Shown: positions 1 to 11,770, numbered from the stretch's first letter. The stretch is 64,000 nt of DNA from Acheta domesticus (GCA_031308135.1 JAHLJT010002630.1:97508141-97572140); one strand, 5' to 3'. Notes: generated by a model from the sequence alone, not told the origin. A program made the numbers and translations.

Positions 1-1190
1 CTACTCCTGAGGGGGAAAAAAATTGGCGTCGAATTTGGGAATACGGAGAAGCGTGAGGATTACAATACCAAGTTTCAAAAGCGTCTAATCTGACATTTGT
101 TCGTGACTTATCCATCCCGATTTTTGGGCGTAAAATTGCATATAACTCCACGCCTCCCACACCAGACTTCACAATCTTCGGAGCAGAAATGATAAACCTT
201 ATTTCTGTGTATAATGCGCAAAGTTCCAGCTCAAAAGAAACTTAAACACTGTTTTCACGACCGAAAATAGTACTGAGTTGTTACAATACACTCAAAATTC
301 ATGTTACGCAGTACTTATCCACTCAACACTCGGGTATATCTACTTCCAAAGCTGAATGCTCAAATCCATTTAGAAGTTCACGAGAGGAAGGCAATTGGTA
401 TTCGGAATAATTTGATATTTTTAATAAGAAAAAACAATGGAAATGTGTTAGGTTGAAATATAAGTATATGTTTAATATTAAAACTCTTTTGAAATAGGAT
501 GGAGTCAACGTGTGGTCATTGTCTTGAATAAATCGAGTGAATCTCACAAAACAAGTTGAAAAGGGGGAACACGTCTTCCCCTCCCCCACTTTCAAAGCTA
601 CGTTCCCGTAAACAGGCATACAAATTCTCCCAGCGTTGACAAGCTCGGCTTGATTTCTAGCGGAACAAGCCGGAACTGCGTTCCGGTACCTCCCGAGCAA
701 AGTGATCAAGACAAACAAAAATCAATAAGCAAACACTTGGCGACTTTGTTTTTTAAGATCATCCAATTTTCGTAAAGACAAAATTAAATACTTTGTCACT
801 TAACTGTCTGTATCAAAATAAGAAAGTTATATGAGTTAATAACCCATAAAAGTATCACAATACAGTTTACATTAATTTAATACACTAATATTATTACTTT
901 TGTTAATGTATTATTTTATTTTTATACAGCAAGTCTATCATTATCTCGTATTTTTATTATTAATATTAACATCTAAGAACAATTATTACATTATAATATG
1001 AATGTATAGATATTTTTATTAAACTTTTAATTAATATGCCATGCGTTCCGGAATCTTTATTTATAGAAATCAAGCACTGTTGTCAAGTATCCTGTCACCC
1101 GAAGCAGGAATTAATACCCCTGCGAGATTGAAGAAGCCTATGATCGAAGTAATCTGACAATACAAGGTATTAAGTCGCCGATCCCCCAAG
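1..1190. other. AT-rich stretch without a recognised gene
   Basis: No coding, RNA or transposon signature recognised on either strand. A 131-codon minus-strand ORF (323-718) has no recognisable motif, is rich in F, Y and C, and looks like chance. Confidence 0.5.
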
Positions 1191-1194
1191 GCAG

Positions 1195-1275
1195 AAGTGT
1201 CGTAGCGATCTCGGACCCAAGGATCGCGGGTTTGTGTCCCGCCTCGGGCATGGTTATATTTGTGTTCGTCCTTTC
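1195..1275 (+). repeat. tRNA-derived SINE fragment
   Basis: Positions 1226-1242 form a T-arm-like hairpin (gcggg / cccgc around tttgtgt) that includes a degenerate pol III box B, and are followed by a CTCGGGCATGG-type sequence. This resembles the tRNA-related head of arthropod SINEs. I see no complete cloverleaf and no clear poly-A or simple-repeat tail, so it is a fragment rather than a tRNA gene. Confidence 0.5.
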
Positions 1276-2350
1276 ACCACCTATCATCACCATATCATGT
1301 CATCTTCACAGTTACATAACATTGAACCCCAACTGGTCGCTAATGACCTTGATGATGCGACCTTATACAAGAAAAAAAGTATTAAATCAAGAGCACCACT
1401 TTTCGGCTTATTACAAAAAAGAATAAAAATCGCTTGATGTGTCCACTTAACAAATGTCAATGTATGAAATGCATCAAACCGTTGATCGCTGAAAAGGAAT
1501 ATTTGTGTGTCCTGTGGACAAAAACGGCTCTTAACCCTTCGCACTCGTAAGCAACGACCTTAATACACGTCCTACAGGTCGTACGACATATCGGAGATGC
1601 CACGAGAAAAATGGCTACTTGCTCGTTTCTGTATGTAATATGTATGTCTGTATGTATCTGTATGTAACTCGTAGGGCAAGTCTCACTAAACAGGTTGAAA
1701 TGGGAAAACAAGTTGAAACAAAATCCCCAATTAACTCGTATGGCATGTCACCGATACACATATGTTTTCTCTGGTATGTAAAATAAAGTTTTCATTGTTG
1801 AATCGATCTGGGCTTCTATTCTATTTTTAAACAATGTATTTATTTATTTACGTAATAAACAATTTAAAACTGGGTGAGACGAGCTATGGGGAGAAGTGAA
1901 ATTTGTGCACGTTTTCATAATTCTGTGATCTCTATCCTAAACCATATTCTAGTCGAATTTTGAATACAGAAAAAGAGCGTTTTTTTTCAGTTTTGTTGAC
2001 AAAATATTCGCTCCTATATAATAAAATATATTTTCAAAGGTAAATTAGCTAAAAATTTGTGCCCGTAACCCTCATCATGTTCTTCATGAAAGAATAATAC
2101 TTTTTGCCGCGACAATATTGACGTAACAATGTGAGAACGACCTGGAACGGGGGAATGCCGAGTATCGGCATCGGACTGGGGAGCATTTCCCATTGTCGTC
2201 TTAGACGTGCCATACGAAACCTCCGACCGCAGAGTGCATTTATGGGTGGCAGGCCCCACATGCCCTACGAGTGCAAAAGTTTAACGGAGGTGGCTGCTTC
2301 AGGAATTACTTCAGCAAATGGTAAAAAATGTTTGCTCCGCAATTAGTGTT
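1276..2350. other. Intergenic, nothing recognised
   Basis: Only short overlapping ORFs of unlike composition, with no domain signature. Short imperfect repeats of TGTATG occur near 1630-1665. Confidence 0.4.
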
Positions 2351-2352
2351 TA

Positions 2353-2572
2353 TACTTCTCTTCTTGGCGCACGTGGGGGGGAGGTGTCAATAAAATGGAA
2401 TATCTCACGGTATTTCGCGTCGTTCTCCGTTGTGCCGCTAGGAGTCGCATGATCGCGACTGTATCGAGTAGTACTGGCGATCGTTCGGCACAACGGAGAA
2501 CGACGCGAAATACCGTGAGATATTCCATTTTATTGACACCCCCCCGTTCGCCAAGAAAGAAAAACCGAAGTA
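2353..2572. mobile_element. TA-target palindromic MITE, copy 1
   Basis: The two ends are inverted copies for about 90 bp each, from TACTTC at the left to GAAGTA at the right, flanked by TA duplications (2351-2352 and 2573-2574). The loop holds a short CpG-rich spacer with GATCGCGA. No coding capacity; the overlapping ORFs simply read the palindrome. TA duplication and long palindrome suggest a Tc1/mariner-type non-autonomous element. Inner motifs (ATGGAATAT, TTTCGCGTC) recur in the MITEs at 25192 and 49305, though the outer termini differ. Confidence 0.75.
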
Positions 2573-2637
2573 TAACATACGATGGGCTGTAATGGGTTGT
2601 ATGATTGCGTAGGCTTCCGCGGCCGGAATTCATGTGG

Positions 2638-2894
2638 CAGGCGCGGATCCACGGGGAGGGAAATGAGGGAAATTCCCCCTCCCAAAATGTTTCAGTATCT
2701 ATTCATTTTAATATGTCACGAAACTTTCAAGCAAAAGTATTTTCATATAAACATTAAAACGAACTACATGTATCGCATCTTGAGCTGAGTTTAGCCTGCG
2801 TCATTCTACATAATCTGTAACATGACACATTTGACCAAAACATGTTGAATAAAAAAATGTCCCCTCCGAAAATTCGTTTCTGGATCCGCCCCTG
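2638..2894. mobile_element. hAT-like MITE
   Basis: The ends are inverted: CAGGCGCGGATCCA on the left and the complement of CAGGGGCGGATCCAGA on the right. The flanks carry a 7 bp direct repeat CATGTGG (2631-2637 and 2895-2901). hAT elements make 8 bp duplications and usually start with CAG, which fits with one base lost. The interior is AT-rich and non-coding. It sits at the upstream edge of the LINE remnant that follows. Confidence 0.7.
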
Positions 2895-2900
2895 CATGTG

Positions 2901-3385
2901 GTCTAGGCTATCCGGGATGAGCCGCGTCATCGAATTGGTGGCTGACATTTCGGCCTTCCTCAAGCACGCTGTAGTGGCCAATAACTGGACGGTCATCGCC
3001 GAGGAACAGCGATTCGGCCGCTCTTCCTCTGATAGGCCTGACCTGATCTTGGCAGAAAAGAACATTCAAGATTCTGGAGGTGTCTGTGCCCTTTGAAGGA
3101 GGCAAAGGAGCGCTCGTCAGCAGCCGTAAAGAGAAGGCCAGCAAGTACAAGAAACTGACTGACGAGCTTCGCGGGATGCCAGGGGTGTCCAGAGTGGAGA
3201 GTCTCCAGGTGATCGTGGGCGCCCGCGTAGCCCGGGATCCCGCGAACGACAGGGCGCTGAAGAGTCTCGTTCACCGCGACTACCTCCCAACTCTGAAGCG
3301 CCGCATCGTCAGCAGTATAATCATGTCCTCTAAAAACATCTTTGACTGCCACACCAGCTTCTTTGTTGCAGGTGATGGGGAGTAA
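2901..3385 (+). pseudogene. LINE remnant: C-terminal restriction-like endonuclease domain
   Basis: Two plus-strand reading frames give one continuous domain. The first (to about 3060) contains AEEQRFG and RPDLILAEK; the second (from about 3065) contains ILEVSVPFEGG, KYKKLTDEL and RDPANDRALKSL. Spacing of RPD and E-V-S matches the PD-(D/E)xK endonuclease at the C terminus of site-specific non-LTR retrotransposons (R2/NeSL/Hero-like). This domain nicks the target for reverse transcription. A one-base frameshift near 3055-3065 separates the motifs and no reverse transcriptase precedes it, so it is a 5'-truncated dead copy. The precise clade is not determined. The hAT MITE abuts its upstream edge. 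Confidence 0.65.
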
Positions 3386-3489
3386 GTCGCTGCTGGCACC
3401 GAAGGAAGAGCGGACGGAGCCGAGCCGAGGGAGCAGTTCCACTGTGGCTCCTTCAGAACCAAAGTAAAGTGTTGTTGTAATTAACGTCT

Positions 3490-4734
3490 ATGTACTTTCT
3501 TCCTGACAGGTTCTGTCCAACGCAGTATATTTACGTTGTATGCACAATGTACTTATTTGCAAACGAGACTGACAGCAAAACTCACCCAAGTCGAAACCGA
3601 ATTCATCACAATGAATTGCGTCGACTTTGATGAAACATCTCAAAGATGAAAATGTTGGTCTGATTATTTTTTGTCACGGAATTGCTTTTCTTGGGGCACG
3701 AAAGAACGCACAAAATAATCCAATACTTTTTAGTATACAAATAATCTTTCAATTTTCGCACCCCAGCAAGCTGGCACTCTGACTCTCCAAAACCCCCTCG
3801 GTTCCTCATAACAAAGCAAGGAAAGTTAAATAATATTGCAAAGAGTAGGTCTGTACTTGCCCCATCCGGTATTTTCGCACGACTTTACTTGGCTTTCTCA
3901 AGCGTAAAAACCTTTTCTATTACTTTTTAGTGACTATCAAGAAAAGCGAAAAGCTAACTCTCAAGGAAGATTGAATAATTTATTCAAATGTTTTTAAAGA
4001 AGTATGTATTGTTCCAAGAACATCTCTCTTTAATGCTTAATAAACCTTAATTGAAAATTTGTTTCCAACATCAATTGCATTGTTATTTTGTTTGATATTC
4101 TGTAAGTACATTAGTAGTTCCTCTCCTTCTTTATGGAAAGGATAGTCAAATGGGTAGGGAAAGGGTGGGGGTTTAACACGCGAGAGTTCTCGCACGGGTA
4201 CGCTTGTACTACTGAAATAATACAGGAGGCGATGAAAGCATACTGGTTACCATGAACACACAAGCTGTTGATGAATTTTCTTCATTCATAACAGTTCCGA
4301 CTATACTTCCTCCTTTATAGTCAACACTTTACTTCAAGAATGTTTCATCCATTAAGAGCACAACGATAGTCTTGTTCTTATCATTCTACAAACTAAGTTT
4401 CTTTCCTTGTGTACTATAACGCATGCTCTGCTGTTGTTTTTAACTATGGCGTTGAATTGTATGGAAAGCAGTTTCGTTGTGGAAGTGCATGGAAACGACC
4501 TAACGCGAACTTCTAACGCTTAGAAGGCTTATAGATTCCTTAATCTTATACATATGTTTTCTGGTTTACACCGTGGATTGCGCCGACCTACAAGGTTTAT
4601 TTCTGTTTTTGCCATCGTTACATCAAGATTCGTACTTGCAACAATGTAGTAACATTTTCCTCATATCTATGTAGATTGTGACAAACGCATTTAGCGCAAC
4701 AGTGTATTAAATATTTTGCAATGGTTTATTAGTG
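3490..4734. other. Intergenic, nothing recognised
   Basis: AT-rich sequence with scattered short ORFs and no domain or repeat that I recognise. Confidence 0.4.
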
Positions 4735-5540
4735 CTGTGTACCAAATTGTAGAGGAAATTATGATGGTAAAGGTCCACATGTTCCCATGTTTCAATTTCC
4801 CAAAGACGACACGCTGAGGATGAAATGGATCTTTGCTATTCATCGGCACAATTTGGTTTGACGCAAAACACTAAACTAAGTATTGATGACATTGTTTCTG
4901 TGAAAAGCTTGCGACATAACCTATATCATTCGTGCATTTGATATATTATTTGTATTATTCGGAATCAATGTGTGTTTGTTACCGTTCACTTCCCAAATTT
5001 TATACTGTTATAATTTACGTTAATATGCATTCATGGACAATAGAGTTCATGAGGGAAAATTAATTTGTTTGAAAATATTAATTAAATGAAATGTAATGAG
5101 AGTAGACATTTATTTATGTTCTGGTGTGATTCATTTTAAAGAACTATTATAAGCCATTTAAAAGAATTGTTTTACCTTGTTTACCGGATTTCTCATGTTT
5201 CTTTGAAGGTATGCGCACTGCTCATTGAGGAAAAGGAAATTCGCTGGACAACCACATGCTATGATGAAAAGTCTAGAAAGGAGCTGCAATATACTTTGGA
5301 ACGACCAAGACTCAAGGAAGGAGCCATCCCCACGAAATTGCCAGGTGCCCAGCCTACATGAGTGCATGTCCATCATCTTCGCGTATGGAACCAGATGAGA
5401 GAAGGCTCAGGATAATTTACGAAGGGCAATAGCAGATAGCTTAAAAACAAAATCAAGAGAGATGATGCACAGAGAGCTCTTACATCTTTTGATGTTATTC
5501 ATCAGTGTTTAGAAAGGGACAGTATTGACAAAGAATGAAC
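4735..5540 (+). pseudogene. Decayed THAP-domain gene
   Basis: Positions 4735-4860 encode a THAP zinc-finger start: CCVPNCRGNYDGK, then VPMFQFPKDD and RMKWIFAIHR (C-x4-C, FxFP and the tryptophan are visible). A second block, 5210-5361, gives the other half: VCALLIEEKEIRW and LKEGAIPTKLPG. In an intact THAP domain the second block has CxxH; here the histidine region reads LLI, so zinc binding is lost. The split at a possible acceptor (TTTGAAG) suggests an intron. A TAG lies three codons before the first cysteine, and frameshifts at about 5350 and 5460 break the downstream part (RRAIADSLK, then SFDVIHQCLERDS). THAP domains bind DNA and occur in P-element transposases and host factors; which source applies here is unknown. 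Confidence 0.75.
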
Positions 5541-5544
5541 AAAT

Positions 5545-6144
5545 GTGAATAGTGAGAACTGTGTCTTGTTAGTTTTGGATTGTGTTTTACCAGTGCCAGT
5601 ATTTACAGCATCTGTAGTAATTACGTTGAATTTTGAAGTCAGTGTTTTCAGCCATGATATTGAATTGCAAAAGCTCGGAAAATAAATATTACAAAACTGA
5701 TTTTGTTAAGGGTAGGAGGAAATCTTTATTTAGTCATGATTTTAAAATGTTTAACAACTTTACTGATAAAATAAAGAAGGTAAACAATGTAATAAGTTTA
5801 GAAAAGAGGTGAGTAAATAGGTGGTAAAAAAGATATTTAATATAAATTAATTATGTTTCTAGGTAAACATCTAGCCATAGACTATTTTTATTGTACACAA
5901 AGTGTTTAATATTACCATTGTAGCTATTCTTAAAAAAATTAAATTAAGGAAGTGAAAATAGCGAAATTTTGGCACTTTGTTATGAATTACTTTTCGTACG
6001 TACATTTGCAATCAATAAATGTAGATGAATTGCACTGATGAATTATTATTTTATCAATTGGAATCAAGAAATAGCACTCAATATTTTTCAATTAATTTTA
6101 GTTTTTGATTACAGAAAAAATGTGTGAATAATATGTGTATATAT
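5545..6144. other. Intergenic, nothing recognised
   Basis: AT-rich non-coding sequence up to the edge of the gypsy element; ends in TATAT at the insertion site. Confidence 0.4.
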
Positions 6145-7381
6145 TGTCACTACCGCGCGGGCCCTCGCGCGTGCGACGTCGGGGATCGATCGGGCGATCG
6201 AGATCCCCCCTTCTCTCACTCACCTGATTCAGTTGCCGGCTAACTCAGGCGCAGAGACTCTCTACAAGAAATGGGAACCCATGGACGGACGCTACTTGTT
6301 ACCAAATACAATTCATTGAGGTTTTGAGGAACAATTAAAATTTAATTAACTAAAATGAAGAAATATAGAAAAAAATCCTATTACTAATACCCTAATACTG
6401 ATGTCATCAGGGCTCCGTCTTCGGCGGTGAAAGGCCGGCAGTAGGTCACAGCTAGCGGTAGGCTCCTCGCCGGGGGGGCGGGAGGCAGGTACTCGTGCTC
6501 GAAGCCGGCGAAGAGAGGTAGGCGGAGACTTCAGCACGAAAGACAGCTCTGCAGCGGTCGCGGGCGTAATGACGTAAGCCGAATTGAATAATTTTGAGTC
6601 GCGCGCGGCACAAGATTGCGCCGCACAATTAGCGATAGTCTTTTTCAGGCGACCGGACGAGATTGCTCTGAGCCTAACAAAAGTACCGGTGGACTGGTCA
6701 CAATTAAAGTCCTTTACCAATTCAGAAAAAAACACATGCGTGATAGCGAACGTCCGTGAGGAGCAATCCGCGTTCCGCATCACACACAGCGCACCAAAAA
6801 ATTAGAACAATATTGTCTCTCACACTTCGAAGGTGTCCACGCCAGCGGCGTTTGCTCCCGAACGACGCACCGCCGAGATGCGCGTTCCTCGCTCCTCCCC
6901 GAACTTACTCTCAAGACCGTCTCCTCACTTCTCTCTGATTTTCACTTGGTCACATCTCGCGAAGCCTCTGTAACCCCCTCTCCTTACTTATTTGCCGAAA
7001 GTTCTGGAAAGATTTCTGTTTGAATTTTGAAAGGTTCCTCTCTATTGGCAAAAGGCAACTGCGTCTCAGTTTAATTTCGGCCAATGTCCGGAAGCGTTTT
7101 CTGGCCGAAGTCGATGGAAAAATTCCACTCAACCCTCTCTAACGTCGGGGGGGCCGCAGGTCGCCTGGGGATGAGGCGGCGCCGATCGGGTCGTAATTCT
7201 TGTACCCACTGCCCCCCCGCCGGGCAAAGAAGCGCGAGGGGACCTTTCCTCGCACGTGTGCGGCGCGAATTGGCCCGACCCTCGCGCACACAAAGGGGGC
7301 GCTGCGTAGGCCCGCGACAGGCTACTATGTCGTGTGTTTAAAATCAATTTTTTCTTCTATCAACTATTCGGTATCGTCACA
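6145..7381 (-). repeat. 3' LTR of the gypsy element (internally deleted)
   Basis: Direct copy of 14423-15982, closely similar along its length by eye (scattered substitutions). It lacks roughly 325 bp present in the other LTR: the join is at about 6390, between CTAATACCC and GATGTCATCAGGG. The deletion (or insertion in the partner) must postdate integration, since both LTRs are copied from one template. Confidence 0.9.
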
Positions 7382-7385
7382 TTGG

Positions 7386-7396
7386 CCCTCCCCTCC
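7386..7396 (-). other. Polypurine tract candidate
   Basis: On the minus strand GGAGGGGAGGG lies four bases (CCAA) before the start of the 3' LTR. This is where plus-strand DNA synthesis is primed in LTR retrotransposons. Confidence 0.6.
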
Positions 7397-7784
7397 GAAA
7401 AGAGAGAAAATGCGGAGTTCTGAGAAAAGAAATTTCGACAACGAGAATTTTATCTCGACAAAAAAAAATTAAAAGAAGGGACGTTACCGAATAGTGAGAC
7501 CGTAGTAAAAAATAAAACCGAAAGAAATAATTAAAACAAAAGAGGACTTAAATTGTACTAGTTAGACTAATTGCTAAGGAAACTAACTAATCCTATCATA
7601 ATAATACAACAAAAGATATAGAAAAATTAATTGCTATCTGATGATTCAATTATTAGCAAAGTAAAATGAAAACTGTAGGTTTACATAAGACCTAGAAAAG
7701 TCCTAGAATTCGTAAAATGTCCCGTGAACTTGTGGTATCGACGAATTATGTTTAGAGATTTGTCAGTCTATGGTGATTTATTCT

Positions 7785-8555
7785 TTAAAAGGACGCAAAT
7801 TGTAAAAAATTGTACTTTCCTGTTTGAACATCATTTAAATCAAACAGTTGTTCTAGGTGGTTTAAATGTTCCGTGTAATTTTGTGAATATATTACCATGT
7901 CATCGATATAAGGTGTCACAAATTGTTTGATGTCGTCACCTAGCTTTTCATCCAGACAACGAATGAACGCAGCTCCACTGTTTTTCAGGCCGAATGGCAT
8001 TCTTTTTCACACGTACGTGAGGCCATTGTACAAGAACCCCGTAAACTTCCTATCGTCCGGATGGATAGCTATCTGCCAGTATGAACTTGAAAAATCTAAT
8101 GCAGAGAAAATTTTGGTGTTATTGAATTTCCATAAAATCTCATCTAAATTCTGAGGTGCTTCGTTCTCTGGAATAGTGACCTCATTTATTCGTCGCGCAT
8201 CCAAACAGATCCTTACCCCACCATCTTTCTTTTTAACTACTACTATAGGATTCAGATATGCTGTGACAGATCTCTCTATAATACCTTCACTAATCATACT
8301 TCTAATCGTTTCGTCAAATTTCCCCCTTACGGACTGTGGAATGGGATAATTTCTCATTTTAAAGGGTGAGTCGTCGGTGACCTGAATTCTAAAGATAAAA
8401 TCTTTAATAGGATGTACGGGACGATCAAAAACATTAGCATATTTTGACAGCAGTTTCTGCAGCTGGGAGCGCTCGTGGTTAGTTAAAGAACTATTTTCTA
8501 ATACAGAATTGCCAAAGGTACCACTCGCGTCACTCCCCCTATTCCAGGACGCGCA
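7785..8555 (-). pseudogene. pol: gypsy reverse transcriptase, truncated and broken
   Basis: RT fingers and palm are clear: YPIPQSVRGKFDE, VVVKKKDGGVRICLDARRIN, FSALDFSSSYWQI, then MPFGLKNSGAAFIR and the catalytic YIDDMVIYS (normally Y-x-D-D). An in-frame TGA at about 8004-8006, just before MPFGL, interrupts the domain. Reading continues upstream of 8357 in the same frame (LLSKYANVFDRPVHP, VTDDSPFK), linking it to the protease. The frame is lost after NHLEQLFDL near 7800, so connection, RNase H and integrase are deleted. The sequence cannot encode a working polymerase. Confidence 0.93.
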
Positions 8556-9098
8556 TTAAATGCCAAGATCTATTTTGTCGTTACCGTCATCTGTAATTAA
8601 AACTTCCCTATCATCACCGAAGCTCACAATATTCCTAGCAAAATCAATTACCCCATAATTCTCTCTCAAAAAATCTACCCCAAGTATGACATCGTAGTTG
8701 AGATCTACAATGATAAGGCACGGCACATCGAATAACATTTCCTCTATTTTAATTGAAATTAAAGCCTGCGTTTTAATCGGTTTGCTGCGCTTTTTATCGA
8801 CTCCTATGACAAAACATCTGGCAGTGGGTAAGGTTGGGACAGGAATACGCTCACTCAATAATTTGGAATAAAATTTCTGCGAAATTGCACTGATTTCGCT
8901 GCCAGTGTCGACGAGGGCTTGTACCTGGATATTCCCTACAAGTGAATTAACAAATGGGCATTTCCTAGTTCGCGTTTTGAGAGGTTCACTTTCGTCGTCG
9001 TTGAAATCATAGAAAGCGTAGTTGACTGACACTACGTCAGCAATAGGTATCTCTGACATAACTCGTTTGCAACGCCCGATACCTTGATAAGAGTTCAA
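8556..9098 (-). CDS. gypsy aspartic protease segment
   Basis: A 180-codon open frame with the retropepsin signature ALVDTGSEISAI (active-site D-T-G) and, about 75 residues on, DVILGVDFLREN, matching the hydrophobic ILG motif of the protease C-terminal half. It cleaves Gag-Pol in the particle. It begins just after the gag frame ends (9105) and leads towards RT. The 40 N-terminal residues before the catalytic region are not recognisable. The first ATG at 9098 need not be used; in intact elements the protease is made as part of a polyprotein. The segment itself shows no lesion, but the element around it is dead. Confidence 0.85.
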   Translation of the reverse strand: MNSYQGIGRCKRVMSEIPIADVVSVNYAFYDFNDDESEPLKTRTRKCPFVNSLVGNIQVQALVDTGSEISAISQKFYSKLLSERIPVPTLPTARCFVIGVDKKRSKPIKTQALISIKIEEMLFDVPCLIIVDLNYDVILGVDFLRENYGVIDFARNIVSFGDDREVLITDDGNDKIDLGI

Positions 9099-9104
9099 AC
9101 GGTT

Positions 9105-9680
9105 TTAATTTGTTGGATTCGCTCTCGGGGAATCCTGACGTCCGTCCCTACCACTGGCGTTGTTGCCACGGCTCTCGTTCGAATCCTGCGGTGGCTGCCT
9201 GTCATCTGCGCCATTTCCGCGACCTCGGTCGTCTCGACGCCAAGATTGCCGATATTGATTGTTCCCTTCGGGCGGATACTTATGATTTCGGTCGCGATTT
9301 TCCTCTATCCGAGTTCTATCAAATTTGGCAAGTAACTCCTGGAACTTATCAATGTTTTCACACCCCACGCTATTGATTAAGTTTTGCACGTAATTAGGGA
9401 AGTGTGCCGTCAGGAGCCAAATGATCTTTTTATCCTCCGTTTGGGGATCGCACAATTTGATGGACGAAATCTTTTCCATCGCGTAGTCTATACGATAAAT
9501 TACTCCGCTGGTCCCATTTGTCCTCGAGGACCTGTCTCTCAAACTCGTACCGCCGCTGCTCACTCCAATAGCGTGCGAGAAATCTCGTCCGAAATTCTTC
9601 GTAGCTTTGCGGGAAAGGCGTCAATGCTGTAAGCCAGTGAGCGGCGTTTCCTCGCAAGAGCTCCTGCATGAATTTTGGCG
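9105..9680 (-). pseudogene. gag: gypsy gag, C-terminal part, frameshifted
   Basis: From the TTAA junction at 9681 the frame reads KFMQELLRGNAAHWLTAL and RTRFLARYWSEQRRYEFERQ, a retrotransposon Gag capsid core. A frameshift between about 9475 and 9500 moves the frame to AMEKISSIKL, LLAKFDRTRIEE and then an RG/DR-rich tail (RDDRGRGNGADD) ending at 9105. There is no CCHC knuckle, so RNA binding probably rests on the basic tail. Codons upstream of 9685 in this frame belong to the inserted piggyBac and are chance read-through. Confidence 0.85.
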
Positions 9681-9684
9681 TTAA
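9681..9684. other. TTAA target duplication, left
   Basis: The left TTAA flanking the piggyBac element. With the right copy (13152-13155) reduced to one, the gag codons on either side read on in the same frame without losing or gaining a base. Confidence 0.9.
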
Positions 9685-10017
9685 CCGTTTGGCTGCGGGT
9701 ATTGTTTCCCGCTCAAGTGTCTGGTGTGCTGAGGTAGTTGGCAGGGCGCGGTCACTGCTGTGCTGGGAACTTTCACGGCGAACGCGGCGCACAGTAGGTC
9801 CAACTTGTGGACACTGGCCAAAACTAATGTCCGTAACAATTGGGACAGTAATATATTTTAGGTTCATTGTTTTACGTTAAACTCTCACATTTTCTATCCT
9901 TCTTTTTGATGCGGGCTTTGGACCGGCACAGGCGAAGTTAAAAATGTTGTTTTTTTGCATTTTTTATTTTATTATTTTTTTTACATTTTAAATTTTTTTA
10001 AAATTAGTTTAATTTTC

Positions 10018-11770
10018 TTAAGTAAATGTTTTCTGTGTGTGGTAGATACCGAAACATGGTACTACACAAAGTGCCACATTGCATTCGCTACACATGTAGC
10101 GCGAATCTCGCCGGGTGTTCTTTTTGGCGCAGACATGACATCGGCGCATAGCACTTTTCGATTTTCTCCCTTCTGAAGGCACTAAACTTGGTAAATGCCG
10201 TGCTGATAGACGAAGAGGCGATTCTTCTCCTCTTCTTCCATTGCTATGTCTTCTTTTTGCTTTAGAGTACTTCTCTAAAATTTCCCGTACCAGATCCAAA
10301 TGAAACTTAGCTATTGATGTTTTTTTTTCAGTTGCAAGTTGGTGGATTGCGCGAGAATTTAGAACACAAATATCAAGAATATGAAAAAATAGTTTTTTGT
10401 ACCATTTTATAGTTTTTCTTATCGACTCAATTGAGCTCAAGATCATATCTGATCGATCTACAGCCCCCATATTCTCGTTGTAATCTAGTACACACATTGG
10501 TTTCATTAGTTTCTGTCCAGTTTTCCTGTCAGTTCTTTTACTGGCCGCCATCTCCGCCGTATTGCAAGACGACAACATCCAGACTTCTCTCTTATCACAC
10601 CATTTAAGTGCAATAAAAGCATCTGAGGATCGAGACTCCACTTCGCCCTTCTTTATCTTCCTATCTAGCTTCGGCATGTCTCTTCTGTTACGTCGGACTG
10701 TTCCGCAAGCATTAGTTCTTTGCCCATGCAACCATGTGAAAAGAGCAGGGCTGGAATACCAATTATCCATATAAATTGTGTGGCCTTTATTCAGATAAGG
10801 CTCAATCAAAGTCGCGACAATGTCACCGGATTTTCCCAGACCAACATTTTTATATCACTAACAGAGCCCGTGTAAACAATGAAATCTACCACGAACCCTG
10901 TTTTGCAGTCGCAGAGGACAAACTGTTTGATCCCAAAGCGGCTCTGCTTTGACGGTATGTATTGCTTGAAAGATAGTCTTCCTTTGAAAAGAAGTAAAGA
11001 CCCGTCCACGCAGAGATTTTTACTTGGAGAGAAGACATCACGAAACGACATACGCACGGATTCCACTACAGTTCTAATTTCGTGAAGTGGATCCCCACCG
11101 TGACTAAAATTGTTGTCAGTGAAATGCAACATTCGCAACAGCAATAGGAAGCGATCGCGAGACATTATTTCGCTGAATATTGGCGTACTAAGCAAAGCGT
11201 CGTTTGTCCAGTACTCCGATAAGCTCAGTTTTTTACTCGCGGCATGAGCATACATACGGCAAGGAAACAAAACATCTCTTCAAATGTCGTGTCTTGCCAT
11301 GTTTGAAGACGTGAATATTTTGTTTCTGAGGATTTTGCTACAGTGAACAAATAAAATTTGTTGCACTCATTTGCAATAAATCGCATAAGCGACTCACTAA
11401 AAAATAAAAGAAATATGTCTAATGGAGAATAATTCTTATTCATAATTATTCTGCTTCCAGCATCTGCTTCATCAAATGGGTGCACAAACGGTCGAAACTC
11501 ATTATTTGACCATTTGATTGACCCTGAATTCTTTGCCTTCTTTTGAACAGGTTCAATTTCGTCTTCCTCACTTTCGTCTGAATCAGAGGAGCTCTCGGGA
11601 ATTACCATTCGGCACGGTTGAGTTCCGGTATGCGTAACTCCTGATGATGTTGAGGGCTGCGGTGAGACGTAATCCGATAAGGCAGAACTAGAACTGCTAT
11701 CCGAAAGAGACTCACTATCACTGTTCTCCAGCATTTCAAGTAAATCTTTCTCTGATAGCTCATTCGCCAT
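10018..11770 (-). pseudogene. piggyBac transposase with two frameshifts
   Basis: The likely start is the ATG at 11768-11770 (MANELSEKDLLEMLEN), followed by an acidic serine-rich region typical of the family N terminus, PLDIFLLFFSESLM, and then the catalytic core. Candidate catalytic aspartates are all present: LCVDGSLLLFKGR, TIYMDNWYSSPALF and NMGAVDRSDM. The C terminus is a cysteine-rich domain (CHVCAKK ... YMCSEC ... CFGIYH) that in piggyBac binds the subterminal DNA. Two breaks, each one base short in an A run, lie at about 11228-11234 and 10848-10853. Otherwise the frame is open, so the loss is fairly recent. An upstream extension of the frame to 11971 is not needed. Confidence 0.93.

Noticed and set aside
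323..718. 131-codon ORF as a gene
   Set aside because: No recognisable motif, odd composition and no splice or promoter context.
2353..2633. Overlapping ORFs on both strands with nearly the same peptide
   Set aside because: They read the two arms of a palindromic MITE and have no coding signal.
7071..7347. Several GC-rich ORFs of 60-90 codons, repeated at 15672-15948
   Set aside because: They lie in the LTRs of the gypsy element and overlap in many frames; non-coding LTR sequence.
9685..9867. Extended gag N terminus suggested by the open frame to 9867
   Set aside because: This is inside the piggyBac end; the true gag frame continues beyond 13155.
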